Assembly: GCA_016712415.1 (NCBI GenBank)
Contig: JADJRC010000007.1
Coordinates: forward strand, 210,118 to 274,117
DNA length: 64,000 nucleotides
Source of the DNA: Lewinellaceae bacterium
Lineage (GTDB): Bacteria; Bacteroidota; Bacteroidia; Chitinophagales; Saprospiraceae
Reading direction: 5' to 3'
The notes under the pieces are model-generated. The model saw only the letters and a list, made by a program, of their open reading frames with translations, was not told where the DNA came from and did not search any database. The translations under genes were made by a program, and so were the position numbers. Positions within the stretch are counted from its first letter, which is position 1, and each line of letters opens with the position of its first letter. Shown piece after piece: positions 56,522 to 64,000 of the stretch.

Positions 56522-56546
56522 GCGCCGTAATTCAGGTAAAGATGAG

Positions 56547-56554
56547 CAAAAATA
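56547..56554 (-). promoter_or_regulatory. candidate -7 element TATTTTTG of the hydrolase gene
   Basis: The minus strand reads TATTTTTG 26 bases upstream of the ATG at 56521. Confidence 0.45.
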
Positions 56555-56640
56555 GGAAAAACCGTCAAACAATAACGTTTAATGCCATGCGGTAAACCTA
56601 CTCGCTTCGGGTGATAATAAGAATATGTTTTCAGCAAAAT

Positions 56641-57737
56641 TTATTTGACGGTTATCGTTGAACGCTGCGTTCGGGAGAATTGGTACGCCACAAACAACAA
56701 TACGGAAAACAAAATAACCGCTCCGGCCTGGTGCATTACCCCCAGGCCGACCGGTATTTTGGATATACAATTAATGAGGGTAAGGACACCGAGCAATACT
56801 TGCAGGGACAGCACGACGAGCAGTGCCGTATTGCCCTTTTTTATTGCAGGGAGCGAAGCCCGACGATTCTTCCACACAAAATACAGCACTAATGCCGTCA
56901 GCAGATATGCGGTATTGCGGTGCAAAAACTGGATCAGTGCCGGCATAAACGGATTGGTATCGTAGTTCAAAAAGTTTTCGGCTTTCCAGGCGGCGCTATC
57001 CAGCAAAACGGACGGCAGGAAGGCGCCCTGCATATCGGGCCAGCCGGATAAAAGAGGCCGGCTTTTGAACCCGACATCATGGCGCCAAAGGCAATCTGGA
57101 GAAAAGCAACGGCAATCATGATCCAGGTAAACCGGCGCATGGTCCCGTTCACCGGCAATGGGGTCGGGGCAGGTTGATACGCAATGAAAATAGTCCAGAG
57201 CAGATACCCGAAAATGATCATGGCCATGCAAAAATGCAACGTCAGGTTGTAGGCGTTTACCCAGGGGCGATTGATCAAACCACTGGCAACCATGATCCAG
57301 CCGAAAAAGCCTTCCAGTCCGGCCAGCAACACCACCACCAGCAGGCGCGGCAATAAACGGCGCGAGAGCATGCCGCGCCAGAGAAACCATATAAAAGGAA
57401 AGATGAAAACCAGTCCCATGGTACGCGCCCACAACCGGTGAAAGTACTCCCAGAAATAAATAAACTTAAACTCACCCAGGGACATACCCTTGTTGATTTT
57501 ATGGTATTGAGGGGTCTGCTGGTACAATTCGAATTCGGATTGCCATTGCGCCTCGTTGAGCGGCGGTATGCTGCCTGTAACGATCTCCCAGCGGGTGATG
57601 CTCAATCCGCTTCCGGTAAGGCGCGTTATGCCTCCGATGATGATTTGCATGAAGATCATGACGAGCCCTGCAATAAGCCAAACCCTGACGGTGCGCGGGA
57701 TCCGAAAATCATCCGCAAAATGCAATTTCCAATTCAT
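56641..57737 (-). CDS. ctaA: haem A synthase (COX15/CtaA), frameshifted
   Basis: Two frames form one protein of about 365 residues with eight membrane helices. The first has MQIIIGGITRLTGSGLSITRWEIVTG, EYFHRLWARTMGLVF and TLHFCMAMIIFGYLLW; the second has LIQFLHRNTAYLLTALVLYF and GLGVMHQAGAVILFSVLLF. The conserved haem-ligand His residues are present in both halves. The frames join near 57042-57046, where one more base gives MMSGSKAGLFYPGWPDMQGAFLP. The enzyme converts haem O to haem A for cytochrome oxidase. It borders the candidate oriC. Confidence 0.88.
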
Positions 57738-57840
57738 ATATGTATTTTCAGTGACGGTGCCTTTAGATGCTGCGATCTAAAACAAAACAAAAGTAGAACC
57801 CTTCTTCCGTTGGTTTATACCCATTCCTGTTACCCTTAAT

Positions 57841-58400
57841 AGATTTTAATAGCTTAAATAATCCTGCCTGCGGCCATCATCAGTGGTGTTAGTTTGTGGA
57901 TAACGACATAACTGTGCAATCAACACTTTACATTAAGAATAGTTACCCGTTTCATGCACAGGTTTTCCACGAAAGCGTGTCTTTAAAATCAAGGGATTGG
58001 CGTGTTTTCCACATTTTTTTGACAAAATGTTCAAAAACCCCCTGTTTGCCTTTTCATCAGCCGGTCAATTGTGAATCCACGTGGGCGGATACACCACATA
58101 CCAACCATTCGAACGTGTCACCGTCGACAGGTGGTAATAACTACCGGATCGCTGTGGAGTCCGGTTAACAACTCAAGGCTTTCTCCACATGCGTCGCATG
58201 TAAAATACACTGTTTTGTACTTTGTTAATCAATACATTATATATGTATAATTAATTACTGTTTATAACTTTTGGAAACAATATGTTTTCCTTCGTAACTT
58301 TAAGGAATTGAATGAATTATCAATAAGCCGCTTTGTTTTTCCCAATATGATTTTGTGAAAACGATCTTTTCATTACTTAAATCACAAAATTTTTAAAACA
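57841..58400. other. candidate chromosomal replication origin (oriC) in a 679-base gene-free region
   Basis: No gene is seen between ctaA (start 57737) and the HMCES-type gene (start 58417). The region has DnaA-box-like sites: TGTGGATAA at 57895-57903 (exact consensus, reverse), TTTTCCACA at 58005-58013 (consensus variant), and single-mismatch sites TTTTCCACG at 57963-57971, TCATGCACA at 57952-57960 and TTCTCCACA at 58181-58189. A very AT-rich block at about 58201-58400 could serve as the unwinding element. The flanking genes are divergent. dnaA is not in the window, which is common for Bacteroidota origins. Confidence 0.55.
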
Positions 58401-58416
58401 AACGTTGCCGAAGTTT

Positions 58417-59097
58417 ATGTGTGGACGATACTCTTTTGCACCCAACCCTAAACAACTCGAAGCGCAGATGCGCGATGTTATCCGGCCGCTGGCGTTGAAG
58501 ATTAGTTTTAATATCGCTCCGACTCACCAGTCGTATGTCATTGCAAGCGACAGACCCGGCGTATTACAGACGATGGAGTGGGGGCTTGTACCGCATTGGA
58601 GTGCCGATGGGGTAAATAATGGCAAACTGATCAATGCACGCGCCGAGGGCATTCAGGAAAAACCGTCTTTCCGGGATTGCATACGCAGCAAACGGTGTCT
58701 TGTTCCTGCCGACAGTTTTTATGAATGGCGTACCGGACCGGGTAAGGACAAAATACCTTACCGCATATCCTTAAAAAGCGGCGCGCTGATGTTTATGGCG
58801 GGTATATGGGATGAATGGCAGGCGGGAAACGAAACCAAACATACATTTTCCATCATTACGACCACGCCAAACCGCGATCTGGAAACGCTGCACAACCGTA
58901 TGCCTGTATTATTGAGCGGGGGGCACGATCAGCAGGCATGGTTATCCACATTACCTGTAGATACGGTGCTAGCGATGCTTCACCCCGCTCCGGATGGTAT
59001 ATTTTCGGTGTATCGCGTATCGGAAAAGTTGAACAATGTGGCTTATAACGAGCCGGATCTGCACCGGGAAGTGCCGGAGCAACCGACCTTTTTTTAG
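58417..59097 (+). CDS. HMCES/YedK-type SOS response-associated protein
   Basis: A 226-residue protein. The start at 58417 gives MCGRYSF, with Cys2 exposed after Met removal; this Cys cross-links abasic sites in single-stranded DNA. Other hallmarks are FNIAPTHQSYVI, NARAEGIQEKPSFRDCIRSKRCLVPADSFYEW and the active His in LETLHNRMPVLL. It protects abasic sites from nucleases during replication. An in-frame start four codons upstream would bury the Cys and is rejected. It lies beside the candidate oriC. Confidence 0.95.
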   Translation: MCGRYSFAPNPKQLEAQMRDVIRPLALKISFNIAPTHQSYVIASDRPGVLQTMEWGLVPHWSADGVNNGKLINARAEGIQEKPSFRDCIRSKRCLVPADSFYEWRTGPGKDKIPYRISLKSGALMFMAGIWDEWQAGNETKHTFSIITTTPNRDLETLHNRMPVLLSGGHDQQAWLSTLPVDTVLAMLHPAPDGIFSVYRVSEKLNNVAYNEPDLHREVPEQPTFF

Positions 59098-59099
59098 TA

Positions 59100-59990
59100 T
59101 TATGCCCCGATTTTTTCCAGTTCGGCCATAATGAGGTGTACCCCTTGCTCGGTCATGGGCGCCAATGGCAACCTTACTTCCCGGCTGCAAAGTCCCTGGA
59201 GCTCCAGTGCGGCCTTTACGCCCATCGGATTGCCTTCGATGAACAGCAGTTTATATAATTCGAGTAGCTTCAGGTTAAGTTGTTGGGCAGTGGCCATATC
59301 ATGGCGCAGGGCGGCCCGCACCATCTCGGTAAACGGGCGGGGTGTGGTATTGGCAATAACAGAGATTACGCCGTCGCCGCCGGATGCGATGAGGGGAAGC
59401 GTGATAAAATCATCGCCGCTGAGCACGAGAAAGTTTTTTGGCCTGCCCTTGATGATCTTCATCACCTGGTAAATATCATTGGATGCTTCCTTCACACCCA
59501 GGAATTTATCGCTTGCATTAGCCAGGCGAAGCGTGGTTTCGGCGGTCATATTGGATGCCGTACGGCTCGGCACATTATAGATGATGATCGGTTTTGGAGA
59601 GACCTCCGCAATGGCCATATAGTGTTGAAAGATACCTTCCTGCCCGGGTTTATTATAAGCCGGGTTGCTGGACAGCAGGGCGTCGATACCGTCGAAGTTG
59701 AAGTGGTTAATTTTATCCACCAGCGCTGCGGTGTTATTGCCGCCAAACACGCCTGCCACCAATGGAAGTCTGCCGCGGTTGGTCTTAATAGTAAAGTCGA
59801 GTATTTGCCGGTGCTCGTCTTCTGAAATGGTGGCCGATTCGCCTGTAGTGCCCAGGCTGACCAAAAATTCGACGCCACCTGCAATGACGTGCTCAATAAT
59901 CCGCTCCAGGTCGTCCCAATCAATGCCGCCGTTTTTGAAAGGTGTCACCAGGGCGACGCCTGTACCTCTAAATCGCTCGTGCTGATTCAT
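59100..59990 (-). CDS. dapA: 4-hydroxy-tetrahydrodipicolinate synthase
   Basis: A 296-residue aldolase: GVALVTPFKNGGIDW, SLGTTGESATISEDEH, the Tyr in IIIYNVPSRTASNMT and the Schiff-base Lys in KFLGVKEASNDIYQ. It condenses pyruvate with aspartate semialdehyde in lysine and diaminopimelate synthesis. The ATG at 59990 overlaps the end of the preceding DUF6913-like gene by 23 bases. The stop is three bases from the stop of the convergent HMCES-type gene. Confidence 0.96.
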   Translation of the reverse strand: MNQHERFRGTGVALVTPFKNGGIDWDDLERIIEHVIAGGVEFLVSLGTTGESATISEDEHRQILDFTIKTNRGRLPLVAGVFGGNNTAALVDKINHFNFDGIDALLSSNPAYNKPGQEGIFQHYMAIAEVSPKPIIIYNVPSRTASNMTAETTLRLANASDKFLGVKEASNDIYQVMKIIKGRPKNFLVLSGDDFITLPLIASGGDGVISVIANTTPRPFTEMVRAALRHDMATAQQLNLKLLELYKLLFIEGNPMGVKAALELQGLCSREVRLPLAPMTEQGVHLIMAELEKIGA

Positions 59991-60519
59991 TTTTGGTGAG
60001 GATGATTTTACCCAGATACAAATGCAGTTGTTCTGTAAAGTAATGGAGGTCTTTGTTGGCAGGAGTTTCCAGCAACAGGTCGAAGTCGTTGGGTTTTTCT
60101 GTGGCAAATCCAACTTTCATAGCGGCCTGTGATGCAGCGGCAAGCCATTCGAGCGGTTCGCAGGGTTCGGGATTCATGTAGATCAGAATATCCGGCTTTT
60201 CTGCTGCGAAAGTCAGTGCTTTATCGCCCTTCGGTACGCCTGCCCATGTTGTATCCTGTTTGGTAAAAAAGCCGAAAGGATGGCCTTCAGGCGGTTGTTT
60301 GATCGAAAAATAGCCAAAAAGCCGCACTTTTTTTCCTTTACCTTCCAGTTCCTCTGCGTACTCTTTTATTTCCCGGCGGGTTTTTTCCGTGGTAGCATCG
60401 AACAAAATCGCGATAGTTTTTGCGCTGTCGAGGTTATGAGACAGGCGCCGGCGTTTTTGCGTCTCCAGCAGTTTGCGCAGGGATTTTTTGTAAAAGGCAA
60501 TGCGGATAAATTCCAGCAT
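59968..60519 (-). CDS. DUF6913-like uncharacterised protein
   Basis: A 183-residue cytoplasmic protein of a family seen beside dapA in Bacteroidota. It begins with a basic helix (IAFYKKSLRKLLETQKRRRL), followed by an alpha/beta core (TIAILFDATTEKTRREIKEYAEELEGKGKKVRLFGYF, PDILIYMNPEPCEPLEWLAAASQAAMKVGFA and KDLHYFTEQLHLYLGKI). The biochemical role is not known. It lies nine bases after accA and overlaps dapA, so the three genes form an operon. Confidence 0.75.
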   Translation of the reverse strand: MLEFIRIAFYKKSLRKLLETQKRRRLSHNLDSAKTIAILFDATTEKTRREIKEYAEELEGKGKKVRLFGYFSIKQPPEGHPFGFFTKQDTTWAGVPKGDKALTFAAEKPDILIYMNPEPCEPLEWLAAASQAAMKVGFATEKPNDFDLLLETPANKDLHYFTEQLHLYLGKIILTKNESARAI

Positions 60520-60528
60520 GGCAAATGT

Positions 60529-61506
60529 TTATTTGTTGTTTGCAGGAGCGAGTTCGCGATAATGGCCCATTTTACTGTATTTATCAATGCGGTCCATAAT
60601 GCGTTTGTCAGGGTCGACGCCTGTCAGTTTGTTCAATTCTGCACAGATGTGTTTTTTCAGGGCCTTTGCCATCTCTTCCGGTGCGTTGTGTGCTCCCCCA
60701 AGAGGTTCGCGCACAATACCGTCGATCAGGCCGAATTCGAGCATATTATCGGCGTCGAGTTTTAAGGCTTCGGCAGCCTGCTCCTTGTAGTCCCAGGAAT
60801 GCCACAGGATGGAAGAGCAGGATTCCGGCGAAATAACAGAGTACCAGGTATATTCAAGCATGAATACCCGGTCGCCCAAACCAATACCGAGCGCTCCGCC
60901 GGATGCGCCTTCACCGATAACATAACAGAGAATGGGCACGCGCAATTGTGCCATTTCAAACAGATTGCGTGCGATGGCTTCGGCCTGGCCGCGCTGCTCG
61001 GCTTCCAGACCGGGGAAAGCCCCGGGGGTATCGATCAGCGTCACGACGGGGAAACCGAAACGCTCGGCCATTTTCATCAGGCGTAGCGCCTTTCGGTAGC
61101 CTTCCGGATTGGCCATTCCAAAGTTGCGGTATTGCCGCATTTTGGTGTTTACCCCTTTCTGATGACCAATTATTACAACCGTTTGCCCATCGAGATTGGC
61201 CAATCCGCCTACGATGGCATGGTCGTCGCCTGCATAACGGTCGCCGTGCAGTTCGATAAACTTTTTGCACATCGTGGTGACGTAATACAGCGTATAGGGA
61301 CGTTCAGGGTGGCGGGAAAGTTGTACTTTCTGCCATCCGGAGAGATTGTGATAGATCTCTTTGCGCTTGGCTTTGATCTTGTTTTCCAGCTCGCGCACCA
61401 TGTTGGTCACGTCAAGTTCTCCTTTTTCCCCTACTTCTCTCAACTTTTCCAGTTGTTCGTAGAGCGCTTCGAGGGGTTTTTCAAAATCCATGAAGGTCAT
61501 AGCCAT
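60529..61506 (-). CDS. accA: acetyl-CoA carboxylase carboxyltransferase subunit alpha
   Basis: A 325-residue protein with typical AccA motifs: LSRHPERPYTLYY, ELHGDRYAGDDHAIVGGLA, GMANPEGYRKALRLMKMAERFGFPV, IDTPGAFPGLEAEQRGQAEAIARNL and IGEGASGGALGIGLGD. With AccD it transfers carboxyl from biotin to acetyl-CoA, making malonyl-CoA for fatty acid synthesis. The N-terminus (MDFEKPLEALYEQLEKL) is standard; an ATG five codons downstream is an alternative start. Confidence 0.97.
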   Translation of the reverse strand: MAMTFMDFEKPLEALYEQLEKLREVGEKGELDVTNMVRELENKIKAKRKEIYHNLSGWQKVQLSRHPERPYTLYYVTTMCKKFIELHGDRYAGDDHAIVGGLANLDGQTVVIIGHQKGVNTKMRQYRNFGMANPEGYRKALRLMKMAERFGFPVVTLIDTPGAFPGLEAEQRGQAEAIARNLFEMAQLRVPILCYVIGEGASGGALGIGLGDRVFMLEYTWYSVISPESCSSILWHSWDYKEQAAEALKLDADNMLEFGLIDGIVREPLGGAHNAPEEMAKALKKHICAELNKLTGVDPDKRIMDRIDKYSKMGHYRELAPANNK

Positions 61507-61604
61507 GTGGGTTCCAAAAATTGGTTTTGGAAAATTGTTGAACCGAGCGGATTAGGAGGAATGATTAAACCGGTTTTTACTGTTATCCCAGTAAGGAAGT
61601 GCGG

Positions 61605-61612
61605 CAAAGGTA
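61605..61612 (-). promoter_or_regulatory. candidate -7 element TACCTTTG of the accA operon
   Basis: The minus strand reads TACCTTTG 99 bases upstream of accA, giving a leader of about 90 bases. No good -33 was found. Confidence 0.4.
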
Positions 61613-61683
61613 CTGCTAAGCCGACGGATTTTCAGAAATCCTTCACCCGGCACAAATATTTTCAGATTTTTTTGAAAAAATGC

Positions 61684-61715
61684 TTGTTGCTCCGGGGAGA
61701 ATGCAGTTATCTTTG
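61684..61715 (+). promoter_or_regulatory. tRNA-Asp promoter (TTGTTG - 18 bases - TATCTTTG)
   Basis: TTGTTG at 61684-61689 and TATCTTTG at 61708-61715 match the Bacteroidota -33 and -7 elements at good spacing. Transcription would start about 18 bases before the tRNA. Confidence 0.6.
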
Positions 61716-61739
61716 CCCCGCTTTTGAAGGAAAGCAAAT

Positions 61740-61813
61740 GGTTCGGTAGTTCAGTCGGTTAGAATGCCGCCCTGTCACGGCGGAGGTCGCGGGTTCGAGT
61801 CCCGTCCGGACCG
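61740..61813 (+). tRNA. tRNA-Asp (GTC)
   Basis: A complete cloverleaf: acceptor stem GGTTCGG with CCGGACC (one T-G pair), D-arm with AGTCGGTTAGA, anticodon stem CCGCC/GGCGG with loop CTGTCAC (anticodon GTC), T-arm GCGGGTTCGAGTCCCGT, and discriminator G. CCA is not encoded. Confidence 0.96.
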
Positions 61814-61818
61814 CAAGC

Positions 61819-61867
61819 AAAGAGGCTAATGAGTTGATTTTCAACTTTTTAGCCTCTTTTGTTTTTT
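61819..61867 (+). terminator. hairpin terminator after tRNA-Asp
   Basis: AAAGAGGCTAA (61819-61829) pairs with TTAGCCTCTTT (61849-61859), with an inner AGTTGA/TCAACT stem, followed by TGTTTTTT. It begins six bases after the tRNA. Confidence 0.8.
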
Positions 61868-61978
61868 GCTTGGGTAGGGATTTGGCTAAGTTGGTTTTAT
61901 TGGGGCACTTATTTTATAACGAATCATTCTTTTTTTCTTCTGGTCAATCAAGGCCCCTAACCCTGCCTTGTTCAATGC

Positions 61979-62010
61979 AAAAAAAACCGGGCCCCTTTCG
62001 AAGGCCCGGT
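61979..62010 (-). terminator. hairpin terminator of the leftward surface protein gene
   Basis: ACCGGGCC pairs with GGCCCGGT around a short loop; on the minus strand the stem is followed by a run of eight T. It lies 84 bases downstream of the stop at 62094. Between tRNA-Asp and 62094 nothing else is seen. Confidence 0.75.
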
Positions 62011-62093
62011 CGTGCTCATGAAGAACAGCATCCCAGGGTTTGTACACGCTTGATCATTTTGCCACTACGAACTTCATCGTCCTGGCATTTCGT

Positions 62094-64000
62094 TTATTTA
62101 GGCTCTACCCGGATAAGAGGCAGTACCAAATTCCCGCTGGCACTCCGGATTTCTGCAAACCAGACCCCTGCCGGGGCAGCCTCGGCCTGAAAAGTCTCGC
62201 TGTACGACCCGGCTGAATAGTATTGTTTTTTCGAAAACAGCACCCTACCCGCGGCATCGAAAACCCGCAGTTCCGCTTCACCGTCTTGCGGCAGATTGAA
62301 GCGCAGGAGCGTACTTTCGGCAAAAGGGTTTGGCCAGGCCTCCAAATGCAAGCCGGCAGCTTGATCCGGGTTGGTAGTAGCGCTTGTTTCCACAAACCGG
62401 AGTTGCACACCCGATTCTTCATAAGCGCTGTTGTAGGCGTAAGCGGGAAGCACATCCTCATTCAGTTGCAAGACATTGCGCAATAAAGCCCCGGTTTCCA
62501 ATGCCTGGAAGCGCAGGCGAAACAGTTGTGCAGCTTCGGTTATCATGATCGGGCTGGCCTGCGCCCAAACCACCCGAAGTTCACCGCCGTCTATATTGAA
62601 GGTGCCAAAATTACCCATCGAAACTGGCAACCCACCCAGCGGCTCTATTTCCAGCAGCGCCAACTGTTCCGGATCGAAATACAATGCGAACTGGAAGGAG
62701 TTCAGGTCGGCGAATTGATCGACATGGAAATCGATGCTGACTTCCTGGCCGGCTTGCAAAACCTGATCCTGAACCCGGAGCACCATCGGTTCGCCGGCAC
62801 CGAAATTGGCCGGATTGGCCCAGGTGCTTACTACGTCGCCCAGTTTTATGCCTTTAAAATCATGGCCGCTCGTGTTGCTGGTTACGCCCGTGAGGTTGAT
62901 CTGTTCGGGGAAACCCCATGGTACGTTGGGGTTGGGGAAAACGTAGGTGTCGGGCACAAATCGCCAGGATGTAATTTGGTTCATAGCCGCCGGGTTGCCC
63001 AGTAGGGGCCTGGTTGATCAGTGTCGCGTCCATGGTCGTGATGGTGTTGCTTTTGTTCACGTCGGCAGCGATGCGCCTGAAGGGCGCGGGTAGGAGTTCG
63101 ATAAGGTCGTGTTTTTGGATCGCGGTAACATCGGCACTGGTCAAGCCGTTGAAGCTATTGATGCTTTTGACTGGTTTACCGTAAAATTACCGGTACCCGA
63201 AGGGATGTTTACCTCGTAGTCGCCGTTTGTGTCGCTGACGTCACTTCCGCTTCCGGCGCCGGTGACGTTGATCGTGGCGTTGTTGACGCCACTGGTTCCA
63301 TCGTGTTCCCAGATTATACTCCCGCTTATGGTCAGGCCGCTGCAGGAATTGACGTTGGCATCGCTGTCGTCGCAGTCGATATCGGTGGTGTTGACCAGTT
63401 CCGAGGCCGGCCGGTATCCTAACGGGCGCTCACAGGCTGTTTGCGTATTGCCTGTGGTATAGCCGTCGCTGTCTGCATCTTCGTACCAGATCTGGCCGGG
63501 AAATTCGTTTTCGTCATCGTCGTCGCAGTCGGTGTTATCCAGAACGTAGCCGGTACCACAGGTCTCGCAAAATGTCTGAGCCATTGCCGGATCGCCATAC
63601 GTGTCGTTGTCGCTGTCGAGGTAGCAGGTGACCAATGTCCCGGTGCTGTTTACCTCCCATTCCACGATGCGGGTGCAGCCGCCCACGGGGTCTTCTATTT
63701 TTACATAAAAAACAGTGGCCCCTGTTGGCAGGTTGTTGTCCGGGGTGAAAGTATTGGTGTTCACATCATATGTACCGGCCGACTGGGTGGCATTTTCATC
63801 TGTAAATATGCCGAGAATGTTGAAGTCCACCGGTGCGCCAAGGCCGAAGGCAGGGTTTACAGTCGAGCAATCTGATGTGGTGACCGGGGCAACGATGATT
63901 TCCTCGTTGGAAATAGAAGGCAGGGTTCCTGTACATCCTGCACGATTCCATTATTCGTAAATGTGGAGGTTATTTCACTGGTATTATCATCCGTATTGAT
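62094..64000 (-). CDS. large T9SS surface protein (C-terminal part), with metal-binding repeats, dockerin-like and cohesin-like modules, frameshifted
   Basis: The gene runs in from beyond the right edge, so its N-terminus is missing. Reading leftward it shows Asp-rich calcium-type repeats (CYLDSDNDTYGD, DNTDCDDDDENEFPG, DIDCDDSDANV), a carboxypeptidase-like regulatory domain, a dockerin-like pair (SADVTAIQKHDL, RIAADVNKSNTITTMDATLI), a cohesin-like fold (ALYFDPEQLALLEIEPLGG) and a T9SS type A sorting domain (LEAWPNPFAESTLLRFNLPQ). Three single-base lesions are inferred: near 63934-63936 (base missing), 63173-63174 (base missing, restoring FTVNPVKSINSFNGLTS) and 63005-63008 (base extra, restoring LINQALLGNPAAMNQ). 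Confidence 0.82.

Noticed and set aside
58074..58089. TCCACGTGG core inside the candidate oriC
   Set aside because: It matches only nine central bases of parS and the outer bases disagree; it is not called as a site.

Overview
The window is chromosomal DNA from a member of the Bacteroidota, most likely of the Saprospiraceae/Lewinella type. The evidence is gldE, a Bat aerotolerance operon, PorT-type barrels, SprB-like repeats, C-terminal type IX secretion (T9SS) sorting domains, the acpP-fabF-rnc and mutY-ssb-gldE gene orders, and repeated TAnnTTTG -7 promoter elements in place of sigma70 boxes. No prophage, insertion sequence, CRISPR array or rRNA operon is visible; the only RNA gene seen is one tRNA-Asp.

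Layout. 0-9 kb: the end of uvrA, a PaaE-like flavin/2Fe-2S reductase, a gabD-type aldehyde dehydrogenase, a TonB-dependent receptor, DUF4293, VanW, an FAD oxidoreductase and a 2OG-Fe(II) oxygenase. 9-17 kb: a leftward Bat operon (moxR, exported DUF3298-like protein, DUF58, single-pass membrane protein, small unknown, batA, batB, batC). 17-26 kb: a GbsR/MarR regulator, two related exported proteins opposite a membrane-anchored winged-helix regulator, a FemAB-like protein, lptC, a CBS/CorC protein, a patatin-like lipase and a Fur-family regulator, closed by a very large inverted repeat. 26-34.5 kb: pyk, acpP, fabF, rnc, mutY, ssb, gldE and an LptF/G permease. 34.5-45.6 kb (leftward): a GT2 fusion, a Gfo/Idh/MocA protein, thrC, an OmpA/PD40 protein, a beta-oxidation pair and a three-gene envelope cluster. 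45.8-62 kb: a giant T9SS surface protein, a pseudouridine synthase with tandem repeats, a PorT-like barrel, nadB, a thioredoxin-like protein, FKBP, a hydrolase, ctaA, a HMCES-type protein, dapA, a DUF6913-like gene, accA and tRNA-Asp. 62-64 kb: the C-terminal part of a second large T9SS protein that runs off the right end.

Two observations together suggest an origin-proximal location. Two nearly perfect ParB-type parS palindromes lie at 37.8 and 38.2 kb. About 20 kb away, between ctaA and the HMCES gene, a gene-free region carries DnaA-box-like sites beside an AT-rich block and looks like a candidate oriC.

A second theme is gene integrity. At least nine conserved genes (gabD, the Bat membrane protein, the patatin-like gene, pyk, mutY, the thiolase, the SprB-like protein, ctaA and the last surface protein) are split by single-base indels, several of them in short homopolymers, and the OmpA/PD40 gene has one in-frame TAG. 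The conserved sequence resumes directly after each lesion, so base-level sequence error is the simplest explanation. Each such gene is annotated across its break.
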